Shown here: positions 45,752 through 53,839 of the stretch, piece by piece
Position numbering within the stretch: the stretch's first letter is position 1
Layout: every line of letters begins with the position of its first letter
DNA from: Flavobacterium channae
GTDB lineage: Bacteria; Bacteroidota; Bacteroidia; Flavobacteriales; Flavobacteriaceae
Length of the DNA: 64,000 bases
Assembly: GCF_021172165.1 (NCBI RefSeq)
Contig: NZ_CP089096.1
Coordinates: 2,744,468 to 2,808,467, forward strand
Reading direction: 5' to 3'
Made by a program: the position numbers and the translations under genes
Notes under the pieces: model-generated
What the model saw: only the letters and a program-made list of their open reading frames with translations
What the model was told of the DNA's origin: nothing
The model's database searches: none

Positions 45752-46629
45752 TTTAATCTCGTTCTAAATTTATTAAAAACCACTTCATTTCCATTGTCTA
45801 AATAATGTGCTTTTTCTATTTTTAATAGTCCTTTGCCACAAACAATTGTTGGTTGATTGTTGTCCAAAAATATTATTTTTCCAGGTGTTCTGTTTTCAAT
45901 TTTCACATCTGGAATCGATTTTATTTCGTCTAAAATTATGATATTGTCTTCCATTTTGGTTCTAGCACCACCATAAGGAAAACCTAAAGCATGTATTGTT
46001 CGTTCTAAAGTTGAAGCTTCCAAATTCCAATCGATAAAATAATCTTCTTCATCTCTCCACAAACTAAAAGTGGCTTGGGTTTCATCTTGAGGAGTAGCAA
46101 CTAAAGAATTTTCGGCTATTTGTTTAACTATTTTTATTACTAAATCTTGATAACAAACACTAATTATATCAATCGCTTCACTAATCTTTATTGGATAAAT
46201 TACATTTACTTTTTCTACTCCTAAAATATCACCTTTATCGAATTCTTTATTAGCAAAAATAGCAGTTACTCCTATTTCTTCATCTCCATTAATTAAGGCA
46301 GTTACTAATGGATTAAATCCTCTATTTCTTGGTAAAATGGAATCATGAAACACAATCAACTTTTCCAAATTAGATTTAATTAACCATCTCCAAGCAACAG
46401 CAATATAATAAGAAACATTATTTAGTAAAGTTTCATCGAAAGTATTTTTGTTATAATGCAAAATATTGTGCTTTGTACATAAAGCGACAATTTCATCAGC
46501 ATAATCTTTTTCTACATTTTTATCTGTAGCATAAATGACAAACTTTAATTCAACAGCGGTAGTGTTTAGAACAGTTTCTAAACAAGCTAATCCTTTTTTA
46601 CCCATAATAAACATGGCAATACTATTCAT
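45748..46629 (-). CDS. Sugar formyltransferase (methionyl-tRNA formyltransferase-like)
   Basis: A 293-residue N10-formyl-tetrahydrofolate-dependent transferase. The core has FHDSILPRNRGFNPLVTALINGD, with His95 and Asp131 (36 residues apart, as in ArnA). The third catalytic residue, Asn two places before His, is Val93 here. The C-terminal part with FPYGGART and GKIIFLDNNQPTIV resembles the second domain of MetF-type tRNA formyltransferases. It is coupled to the aminotransferase gene and so probably makes dTDP-4-formamido-4,6-dideoxyhexose. The altered Asn leaves activity open. Confidence 0.85.
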   Translation of the reverse strand: MNSIAMFIMGKKGLACLETVLNTTAVELKFVIYATDKNVEKDYADEIVALCTKHNILHYNKNTFDETLLNNVSYYIAVAWRWLIKSNLEKLIVFHDSILPRNRGFNPLVTALINGDEEIGVTAIFANKEFDKGDILGVEKVNVIYPIKISEAIDIISVCYQDLVIKIVKQIAENSLVATPQDETQATFSLWRDEEDYFIDWNLEASTLERTIHALGFPYGGARTKMEDNIIILDEIKSIPDVKIENRTPGKIIFLDNNQPTIVCGKGLLKIEKAHYLDNGNEVVFNKFRTRLK

Positions 46630-47542
46630 CTGTTGATTTTTCTATAATGTAACTTGGTCTGTTTTTTACTCCTTCAAAAATTTTACCTATGTATAAACCT
46701 ACTACTCCAAGTGTGGTTAATAAACATCCACTCAAAAACCAAATACTAATTATTAAACTAGCATATCCACTTACTGAAACTTTACCCGTAATTTTTTCAA
46801 ATAAAACATAAATAACCATTAAAAAGGATACCATGGCAATAGACAATCCAAATTTAATAATTAATCGCAAAGGCTTATCTGAATACGCTAAAATAATGTC
46901 TAAAGCTAAATTGAGTAGTTTTTTTAAATTATAATTTGATTTTCCCTCTGATCTTGATGCGTGTTCAACATTGACATAACTCGTTGAAAACCCTACCCAT
47001 TTTACCATAGTAGGAAAATATTTGATTTTCTCTTCTAATTTTACAACTTCATCTATGACTTGTTTTGAATATATTCCAAAGTTAGCCACCGTTGCATCTT
47101 GTTTTGTGCCTGTTAAATAAGAAAGTGTTTTATAAAACAGCTTGGAAACAGTCTTTTTATAAAGTGAATCTTTTCGTTCGTATCTTCTTGCTAATACAAT
47201 ATCAAACCCTTTTTGTGATGCATTGAATAGTTTTTCAATTTCTTCAGGTTGGTCTTGTAAATCACAGTCTAAAACTACCACATAATCCCCAAAAACTTGA
47301 TTTAATCCTGCAGTTATAGCATAATGCTGTCCAAAGTTTCTACTTAATTTAAAACCTCTTACATTAGAATTTTTACTAGAAATTTCAACTATTTTCTGCC
47401 ATGATTTATCGGGACTAAAATCATCTACCAAAATAATTTCATAAGAATTAAAAGAAGAAGGAATACTATTTGAAATTCTTTCCACTAACTCCTCTAAAAC
47501 TAACTCAGCTCTATAAACTGGTGAAACAACTGATAATTTCAT
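46622..47542 (-). CDS. ArnC/GtrB-like polyprenyl-phosphate glycosyltransferase
   Basis: A 306-residue family 2 protein: LSVVSPVYRAELVLEELVERI, EIILVDDFSPDKSW, FKLSRNFGQHYAITAGL, metal motif VVLDCDLQDQPEEI, and two C-terminal helices (about 232-252, 262-285). GtrB and ArnC transfer a sugar to undecaprenyl phosphate. The layout fits a donor-making enzyme for the GT39-type or the giant GT-C-like transferase downstream. It overlaps the formyltransferase start by 8 bases. Confidence 0.92.
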   Translation of the reverse strand: MKLSVVSPVYRAELVLEELVERISNSIPSSFNSYEIILVDDFSPDKSWQKIVEISSKNSNVRGFKLSRNFGQHYAITAGLNQVFGDYVVVLDCDLQDQPEEIEKLFNASQKGFDIVLARRYERKDSLYKKTVSKLFYKTLSYLTGTKQDATVANFGIYSKQVIDEVVKLEEKIKYFPTMVKWVGFSTSYVNVEHASRSEGKSNYNLKKLLNLALDIILAYSDKPLRLIIKFGLSIAMVSFLMVIYVLFEKITGKVSVSGYASLIISIWFLSGCLLTTLGVVGLYIGKIFEGVKNRPSYIIEKSTDE

Positions 47543-47544
47543 AA

Positions 47545-48303
47545 CTAATAAATTACTCTACCTCTAAACACTTCTTCGACATCAACAATAGGAGGTACAT
47601 TCTTTAATACCACATTTCCTGTTGCTAAAATAGTTCCTTCTATTTGATTAACCGGATAAACAAACATGTCATTAGATCCTCTATGAAACACTTTAATGGT
47701 TTGGGCATAAAATGCATCGCCGTAAAAACGACCATTTCCAAAATAGAAATTTAACAACATTTGATTTGTATTTCCATTAACATAAAAATTGGAAACTGTG
47801 TTGCTCTCCACAACTAATTGCTCATTATTCACTTGAACATTAAAATCACCAGTTCCTGCTTCATCTCCATCATCACCCAAAGAAAACAATCGAACTACTC
47901 TAGAATGTAAAATACCATCCGATTCAATTTTTTGTTCTGTTTTACTGTGCAATTCTAACTCGACAATAGCTGGAAAAACGGTTCCATCTGGAATAGTAAC
48001 AACTACTTTTGTTTGTCCGTAATCTCTAGTAATATTACAAGTTGAGTTGTCTTTTATTACTAACATATCGCCATTTAATCTTACATCTAAATCATCAATA
48101 ATATTATCGGATGTAATAATTTTAACCTCATAATTAACACCTTCTTTAACCACTAATCCTACACCACTGTATACTTTGATTTTTGTAAATCCTTCAAATG
48201 GATATATCTTGTTAACTTGATTGCCATTTCCTTTAAAACAATCTTCAGAAATACCGCAGCTTGCCATTATAAGTAATAGAAAATATATGAGGTACTTTTT
48301 CAT
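47545..48303 (-). CDS. GIN-domain (DUF2807) lipoprotein
   Basis: A 252-residue lipoprotein: lipobox MASC (Cys16), then a head GIN/DUF2807 beta-helix (IYPFEGFTKIKVYSGVGLVVKEGVNYEVKI, NDMFVYPVNQIEGTILATGNVVLKN). These domains are common in Bacteroidota outer-membrane proteins and have a right-handed beta-helical form with no known activity. It is placed 2 bp before the GtrB-like gene in the glycan locus. Why it lies here is unclear. Confidence 0.88.
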   Translation of the reverse strand: MKKYLIYFLLLIMASCGISEDCFKGNGNQVNKIYPFEGFTKIKVYSGVGLVVKEGVNYEVKIITSDNIIDDLDVRLNGDMLVIKDNSTCNITRDYGQTKVVVTIPDGTVFPAIVELELHSKTEQKIESDGILHSRVVRLFSLGDDGDEAGTGDFNVQVNNEQLVVESNTVSNFYVNGNTNQMLLNFYFGNGRFYGDAFYAQTIKVFHRGSNDMFVYPVNQIEGTILATGNVVLKNVPPIVDVEEVFRGRVIY

Positions 48304-48364
48304 TTTTTAAATTTTATTTTTTAGCGATAGCTGTAGTGTTGTAATTTATAGTTTATTAAAAAAA

Positions 48365-49465
48365 TTATAATCTTATTCCTAAAGATAGTTCTGCAGCTTC
48401 AGCTCTTCCTCCATGGGCTTTTAAACCAACACCTGTGAAAATATTTTTGTAAATATAATATTTTACTCCGAGTCTTTGATATAGGTTTGTTTCATATTTA
48501 AATGGCTTATAAACATAGTATCCAAATTGCGTTTCAATAGATAATTTGTTTATAAACAATTCGTGACCTACAAATAAACCTACTCGTTTATAATCAGTAC
48601 CTGGTTCCGTATATGATTCATGACCTGGTGGAAACGCAACAGACACAAATTCGATATAATCTTTTAAATATCTTGAAAAGAAAATATCAGTTCCAAGTTG
48701 TAATGCACTTTTTCTTCCAAATCTCTTATCGGCATATAAACCAATATGATAAAACTGACGTTGGCCTAAATGAGGAATGGGTCCTTCGGAAATTCCAGTT
48801 CTAAATGCAATATTGTATTTGATTCTTTCTCTATAAGATGCTCTTGATGGCAATGAATCAACAATAAATTCTTGTTTTTCGTTTGTTAGATTATAATTTA
48901 AACCAACATTTAAAGCTATTGTATTGATTCCACTATTTGGCGCTTTAAATCTACCGTTTGAAAAATGGGTTAACATAAAGCCAGCTTGAAATCCTATTCG
49001 ATTAAAAAGGTTTTCTTTTTTGTATTGCAACATAAAGTAGGTGTTGTCCATTACTTTTGTTCCAAAAGCATTGTTTTTATTGTTGGTTACTTTATCATAA
49101 GGATTTGATGTCATACCAATTCCTTGAGAAATTCGAAACATTAAATTTCGATTAAAAAAGTAAAAATTATAATGTAATCCTAAAGCAACATTATACCCTA
49201 AATATTGATTTTTAAAGTCTAAATAATGAAATGAAATGCCATAATCTGGATAATTATAAACCTGCTGCCATTCTTTTTTACCAAAAGTTTTCCAGTTATA
49301 ACTCAACATAAAACCATCTGGATGGCCAGAAATTAAGTGTCCGACATCTTCAGTATGTTTAATAACATTCCCTCTAAAAAATTGCACATCAAAATAGGTG
49401 CTTTCTTTTTCTTGGGAAAAAGAATAAAAAAAAGACAAACAAAAAAGAAGTAGTGTTTTTTTCAT
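48365..49465 (-). CDS. Acyloxyacyl hydrolase/PagL-like lipid A deacylase
   Basis: A 366-residue outer-membrane protein with a signal peptide (FCLSFFYSFSQ) and an amphipathic beta-barrel. The PagL family motif THFSNG (His and Ser of the active site) is present at about 177, with NTGSGINTIALNVGL-like repeats following. PagL removes the 3-O-linked acyl chain of lipid A in the outer membrane. The barrel is longer than in Salmonella PagL (about 185 residues), as is usual for Bacteroidota. It lies 4 bp after rfbD, within the glycan operon. Confidence 0.87.
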   Translation of the reverse strand: MKKTLLLFCLSFFYSFSQEKESTYFDVQFFRGNVIKHTEDVGHLISGHPDGFMLSYNWKTFGKKEWQQVYNYPDYGISFHYLDFKNQYLGYNVALGLHYNFYFFNRNLMFRISQGIGMTSNPYDKVTNNKNNAFGTKVMDNTYFMLQYKKENLFNRIGFQAGFMLTHFSNGRFKAPNSGINTIALNVGLNYNLTNEKQEFIVDSLPSRASYRERIKYNIAFRTGISEGPIPHLGQRQFYHIGLYADKRFGRKSALQLGTDIFFSRYLKDYIEFVSVAFPPGHESYTEPGTDYKRVGLFVGHELFINKLSIETQFGYYVYKPFKYETNLYQRLGVKYYIYKNIFTGVGLKAHGGRAEAAELSLGIRL

Positions 49466-49469
49466 TTGT

Positions 49470-50378
49470 TTACAATTGATTTAAGCATTTTTCTAAACTC
49501 ATTTGCCAATTCTTAATCTCTAAATTAAATGTGTTTTTTATTTTTGTTTTATCCAAAACACTATAAGCAGGTCTTTTTGCAGGTGTAGGATAAGCCGATG
49601 ACGGGATTGGCTGTAAGTTAATATTTACTCCTTTTTGTTTAAAAATCTCTTTTGCAAATTCAAACCAAGAACATTTTCCCTCGTTTGAAAAATTATAGAT
49701 CCCAAAGTGAGGATTTTCAACATTATTTGAAAGGATAATTTTCATTACAACTTCAGCTAAATCTACTGCATTTGTTGGAGTTCCTATTTGATCATCCACA
49801 ACATTTAAGCTGTCTCTTTCTGAAGCCAATCTTAACATGGTTTTCATGAAATTATTCCCAAATTGAGAATACACCCATGAAGTTCTAATTATAAAATATC
49901 TGTCAAAAATTGATTGGATGGCTTGTTCGCCTTGTAATTTTGTTAAACCGTATACGCCACTTGGAAAAGGCACATCAGTCTCTTGAAGTCCTAATCTACT
50001 TTTTAATGGTAATCTTAGTTCTCTATCGTAATATGCAATTCCATCTGAAAAATAGGCGTCAAATACAAAATCCGTTGAAATATGTAATAATGTGGTGTTG
50101 TATTTTTTACAAATTGTAGCTAGATTTTCTGGTCCATTTGCATTAATATCAAATGCTTTAGCTGGCTCACTTTCCGCTTTGTCTACTGCAGTATATGCTG
50201 CAGTATTGATACAAAAATTGGGTTTATACTTTTCAAAAACAAGCTGACAATTTTCAAAATTTGTAATATCTAATTCTGAAGAAGAACAAAATACAAAATC
50301 TATTTCTGAATAGTTTTTAGAAATAGATTGAATAGCTTGCCCTAATTGTCCGTTTGCTCCTGTAACTAGTATTACCAT
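49470..50378 (-). CDS. rfbD: dTDP-4-dehydrorhamnose reductase
   Basis: Last step of dTDP-L-rhamnose synthesis. 302 residues; GANGQLGQAIQSI NAD site, DITNFENCQLVFEKYKPNFCINTAAYTAVDKAE, and catalytic Y-G-L-T-K in GVYGLTKLQGE. C-terminal PIPSSAYPTPAKRPAYSVLDKTKI is the family's substrate-binding end. It overlaps rfbC by 7 bases. Confidence 0.96.
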   Translation of the reverse strand: MVILVTGANGQLGQAIQSISKNYSEIDFVFCSSSELDITNFENCQLVFEKYKPNFCINTAAYTAVDKAESEPAKAFDINANGPENLATICKKYNTTLLHISTDFVFDAYFSDGIAYYDRELRLPLKSRLGLQETDVPFPSGVYGLTKLQGEQAIQSIFDRYFIIRTSWVYSQFGNNFMKTMLRLASERDSLNVVDDQIGTPTNAVDLAEVVMKIILSNNVENPHFGIYNFSNEGKCSWFEFAKEIFKQKGVNINLQPIPSSAYPTPAKRPAYSVLDKTKIKNTFNLEIKNWQMSLEKCLNQL

Positions 50379-50923
50379 ACTTTTTTTGCATTTAAAAGAT
50401 TAGGCAATTGTTGATCCTTTTCTGAAATAATCAATTCAGATGTTGGAAAGTTCCAATTAATATTTACAGTTTCGTCATTATATAGTATTCCGCCTTCACT
50501 TGCTGCGTTGTAAAAATTATCGCATTTGTAAAAGAAAGTAGCTGTTTCTGAAAGCACCAAAAATCCGTGAGCAAAACCTCTTGGAAGAAAAAATTGGGTT
50601 TGATTCTCTGCAGAAAGCAAAACCGCTTCATATTGTCCGAAAGTTTCAGAATCTGGTCTTAAATCAACTGCAACATCTAAAACTTCGCCTTGTAAAACAC
50701 GAACTAATTTGGCTTGAGCGTGTTCGCCACATTGGTAATGCAATCCTCTCAAAACACCTCGACTTGAAAACGATTGATTGTCTTGAACAAAAGTGACTTT
50801 TTGACCTATTCCTTCTTGAAAAGTTTTTTCGTTAAAACTCTCCATGAAATAACCACGTTCGTCTTTAAATATTTTCGGTTCCAGGATAAAACATCCTTTA
50901 AGTTTGGTTTCTGTAAATGTCAT
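50372..50923 (-). CDS. rfbC: dTDP-4-dehydrorhamnose 3,5-epimerase
   Basis: 183-residue cupin-fold epimerase. KGCFILEPKIFKDERGYFMESFNEKTFQ, GVLRGLHYQ with the catalytic His, VRVLQGEVLDVAVDLR and PRGFAHGFLVLSE are the standard motifs. It inverts C3 and C5 of dTDP-4-keto-6-deoxyglucose. An 86-bp structured spacer separates it from rfbA, while it overlaps rfbD by 7 bases. Confidence 0.97.
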   Translation of the reverse strand: MTFTETKLKGCFILEPKIFKDERGYFMESFNEKTFQEGIGQKVTFVQDNQSFSSRGVLRGLHYQCGEHAQAKLVRVLQGEVLDVAVDLRPDSETFGQYEAVLLSAENQTQFFLPRGFAHGFLVLSETATFFYKCDNFYNAASEGGILYNDETVNINWNFPTSELIISEKDQQLPNLLNAKKVW

Positions 50924-51009
50924 ATGCTACATAATGTGCCAATTTTCAATATGTCAATGAGTGTAATTATATTTTCATTAGCATATTGTCACATTGACAA
51001 ATTAACTAA
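50924..51009. repeat. Structured spacer of degenerate octamers in inverted arrangement
   Basis: Read on the plus strand the left part is AATGTGCC, AATTTTC, AATATGTC, AATGAGTG. Read on the minus strand the right part is AATTTGTC, AATGTGAC, AATATGCT, AATGAAAA. So both arms consist of an octamer AATnTGnC with variants, in opposite orientations around an AT centre (about 50965-50975). This can fold into a long imperfect hairpin in the rfbA-rfbC mRNA. Short AATnTG-type runs seem common in flavobacterial spacers, from memory. It is the only such element I saw in the window. Confidence 0.6.
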
Positions 51010-51867
51010 TTAAATAAGGCTCATCAAATGTTTTCCGTAACCACTTTTTAGTAACGGTTCTGCTAACGCTTTTAACTGATTGGCATCTATGAAACCCATT
51101 TTGTAGGCAGCTTCTTCAATGGCTCCAATTTTTAATCCTTGACGTTCTTCAATAACTTCAACAAATTGTCCAGCTTGCATTAACGATTGGAAGGTTCCTG
51201 TATCTAACCAAGCGGTTCCTCTGTCTAAAATACTCACTTGTAATTTACCACGATTTAAATATTCTTTATTTACATCGGTGATTTCTAACTCGCCTCGGTG
51301 ACTTGGTTTGATATTCGCTGCAATTTCTAAAACATCATTATCATAAAAGTAAATTCCTGGAACAGCATAGTTCGATTTAGGTTGAGCTGGTTTTTCTTCA
51401 ATAGACAACACTTTTCCATCTTTATCGAAATCAACCACTCCATAACGCTCTGGGTCGTGTACATGATACGCATAAATAATACCACCATTTGGATTACTAT
51501 TCGCTTGAAGTAATTCCGCCAAACCAGTTCCGTAAAAAATATTATCGCCTAAAATCAGAGCTACTTTATCGTTACCAACAAACTCTTTTCCAATGATAAA
51601 AGCTTCCGCTAATCCATTTGGGTGTTCTTGAACAGCGTATTCAAATCTACAGCCTAATTTACTTCCATCGCCTAATAATTGACGAAATAAAGGTAAATCA
51701 TGAGGTGTCGAAATAATCAAAATTTCATTAATTCCTGCCCACATCAAGGTTGATAATGGATAGTAAATCATCGGTTTATCATAAATTGGCATCAATTGCT
51801 TACTCACCGCTAATGTTAACGGATGCAAACGTGTTCCTGAGCCACCAGCTAATATAATTCCTTTCAT
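51010..51867 (-). CDS. rfbA: Glucose-1-phosphate thymidylyltransferase
   Basis: First step of the dTDP-sugar pathway: dTTP and glucose-1-phosphate to dTDP-glucose. 285 residues; [18 protein letters not shown] signature, [43 protein letters not shown] and [13 protein letters not shown]. Its stop is followed by the structured spacer; its start overlaps the rfbB stop by one base. Confidence 0.97.
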   Translation of the reverse strand: MKGIILAGGSGTRLHPLTLAVSKQLMPIYDKPMIYYPLSTLMWAGINEILIISTPHDLPLFRQLLGDGSKLGCRFEYAVQEHPNGLAEAFIIGKEFVGNDKVALILGDNIFYGTGLAELLQANSNPNGGIIYAYHVHDPERYGVVDFDKDGKVLSIEEKPAQPKSNYAVPGIYFYDNDVLEIAANIKPSHRGELEITDVNKEYLNRGKLQVSILDRGTAWLDTGTFQSLMQAGQFVEVIEERQGLKIGAIEEAAYKMGFIDANQLKALAEPLLKSGYGKHLMSLI

Positions 51868-52880
51868 TAGTTATTATATTTTTGTAAATACCATTCAACA
51901 GTCTTTTTTATACCCGATTCAAAATTTTCATCTGCTTTCCAGCCCAATTCATTTTCGATTTTAGAAGCATCAATTGCATAACGCAAATCGTGTCCAGGTC
52001 TATCTTTTACAAAAGTAATTTGGTCTTGATATCTTCCTTCCGATTTTGGTTGAATTTCATTCAAAATAGTACAAACAGTATCAACAATATATAAATTATT
52101 GCGTTCGTTTCTACCTCCAATATTATATGTTTCTCCAGCTTTTCCAGTTTTAAAAGCCAATTCAATTCCTTTACAATGATCTAATACAAATAACCAATCA
52201 CGAACATTTTTACCATCGCCATAAATTGGAATATTTTCTCCTTGTATTGCTTTACGAATGATAGTTGGAATTAACTTTTCATCATGTTGTTTTGGTCCGT
52301 AATTATTAGAACAATTGGTCGTTACCACATTCATTCCATACGTATGAAAATAACTTCTCACAATCATATCGGAACCTGCTTTTGAGGCTGAATATGGGCT
52401 ATTTGGAGCATAAGGAGTCGTTTCTTCAAACAAACCAGTTTCGCCTAAAGTTCCATAAACCTCATCAGTAGAAACATGGTGAAAACGTGAAGTTTCAAAT
52501 CCAACATTATATTGATTAGGTGCCGACATCCAAAGCTTTCTTGCGGTATCTAATAAATTAAATGTACCTAAAACATTGGTTTTAATAAAGGCTTCTGGAC
52601 CAGAAATTGAATTATCTACATGACTTTCTGCTGCAAAGTGAATCACATCGTGAAATTGGTATTTTTGAAATAATGCTTCAATAAAATTTCGATCACAAAT
52701 ATCTCCTTGCACAAAAGTATATCTTGGGTGATTTTCTACTTCTTTTACATTGTCAAGATTCCCAGCATAAGTAAGTAAATCCAAATTTACTAAATGATAA
52801 TCTGGATTATTTTCGATAAAATAGGGAACAAAATTAGCGCCGATGAATCCGGCACCGCCAGTAACTAAGATGTTTTTCAT
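51867..52880 (-). CDS. rfbB: dTDP-glucose 4,6-dehydratase
   Basis: Extended SDR, 337 residues. [37 protein letters not shown] with catalytic Asp-Glu, YSASKAGSD with Y-x3-K, and [20 protein letters not shown]. Its product feeds both the rhamnose branch (RfbC, RfbD) and the aminotransferase/formyltransferase branch further down the locus. Confidence 0.97.
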   Translation of the reverse strand: MKNILVTGGAGFIGANFVPYFIENNPDYHLVNLDLLTYAGNLDNVKEVENHPRYTFVQGDICDRNFIEALFQKYQFHDVIHFAAESHVDNSISGPEAFIKTNVLGTFNLLDTARKLWMSAPNQYNVGFETSRFHHVSTDEVYGTLGETGLFEETTPYAPNSPYSASKAGSDMIVRSYFHTYGMNVVTTNCSNNYGPKQHDEKLIPTIIRKAIQGENIPIYGDGKNVRDWLFVLDHCKGIELAFKTGKAGETYNIGGRNERNNLYIVDTVCTILNEIQPKSEGRYQDQITFVKDRPGHDLRYAIDASKIENELGWKADENFESGIKKTVEWYLQKYNN

Positions 52881-52882
52881 GC

Positions 52883-53833
52883 TTAATTGAATCTTGAAGA
52901 TTGTTTTTTATAGGTATTAAATAAAAAATAAGACAATAAGTATAATAAGATTAAAGCCAATGGGAATAAAATTTTATTATTCAACAATAACGGCTTGTAA
53001 TCTCTAATGTTAATAATACTACTTTCTTCTTTTATAATTTTATCAAAAATGTTTTCATTTGTCAACAAATATTGCTTCTCTAAAATTAATCTATCTTTTT
53101 TCTCTACTAATTCTGGAATACTGTTTTTTTCAGATATTGAGATAGTTCCAGAAGAGTTATTTGAGGATAACAAAACAATTAAATTATCAATTTGCTTGAT
53201 TAAAGAATCGTTTAAAATAATCTTATCAGCTAAGTTTTTTTGATATACCTTTTGTTGAATTTCAAAATAAGAATTGTTGTTTAAGTAATTTAAAACAGGA
53301 GTTATAAATTCTTCCTTTTTAAACATTCCTTTAGTTTTAATTGAAATTTTATGATGGTAATAATTTTTACTCGTTATTTCATCTTCCATAATTTTGTCGA
53401 TATTTCCATCTTCAGCCATCAACTTAATTAATTCAAAGTTATTTGCTTGTTCTTTGTTATTTACAAAATTATAAATAGCAGGATATGCCTCAATTTCAAT
53501 TCCCACAACATCTTCATACTTTTTAATACCTAACTCTTTGAAGAACGTTTTATCCTCTTCTCTGAGCTTGGTATCAATTTGTTCTATTTTTTTATACAAA
53601 TACTCATTACTTCCGAAATTAGGAATAACCGAAATTTCATGGTTATAAATTTTGGGATCTAACACAAAAGCTGCAACAACCCCAATAACAAATAAACTTC
53701 CGATAATTACAATTTTCTTTTTAACAAAAAAGATGAAATCGAAAATGGAATTCACTATTCCATTGAAAAAGTTCTTAATTCCGGTTCCGATTTGTCCTAA
53801 ATCGATTTCTTGATCTTGAGAATTTGTACTCAT
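52883..53833 (-). CDS. Wzz-like chain-length determinant protein
   Basis: A 316-residue inner-membrane protein with two membrane helices (about 40-58 and 287-308) and a long periplasmic helical section between them, the layout of Wzz/polysaccharide co-polymerases. No kinase domain. Wzz sets the modal number of repeat units made by Wzy. The sequence is weakly conserved, as typical of this family in flavobacteria. It is 2 bp from rfbB. Confidence 0.8.
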   Translation of the reverse strand: MSTNSQDQEIDLGQIGTGIKNFFNGIVNSIFDFIFFVKKKIVIIGSLFVIGVVAAFVLDPKIYNHEISVIPNFGSNEYLYKKIEQIDTKLREEDKTFFKELGIKKYEDVVGIEIEAYPAIYNFVNNKEQANNFELIKLMAEDGNIDKIMEDEITSKNYYHHKISIKTKGMFKKEEFITPVLNYLNNNSYFEIQQKVYQKNLADKIILNDSLIKQIDNLIVLLSSNNSSGTISISEKNSIPELVEKKDRLILEKQYLLTNENIFDKIIKEESSIINIRDYKPLLLNNKILFPLALILLYLLSYFLFNTYKKQSSRFN

Positions 53834-53839
53834 TAATTC

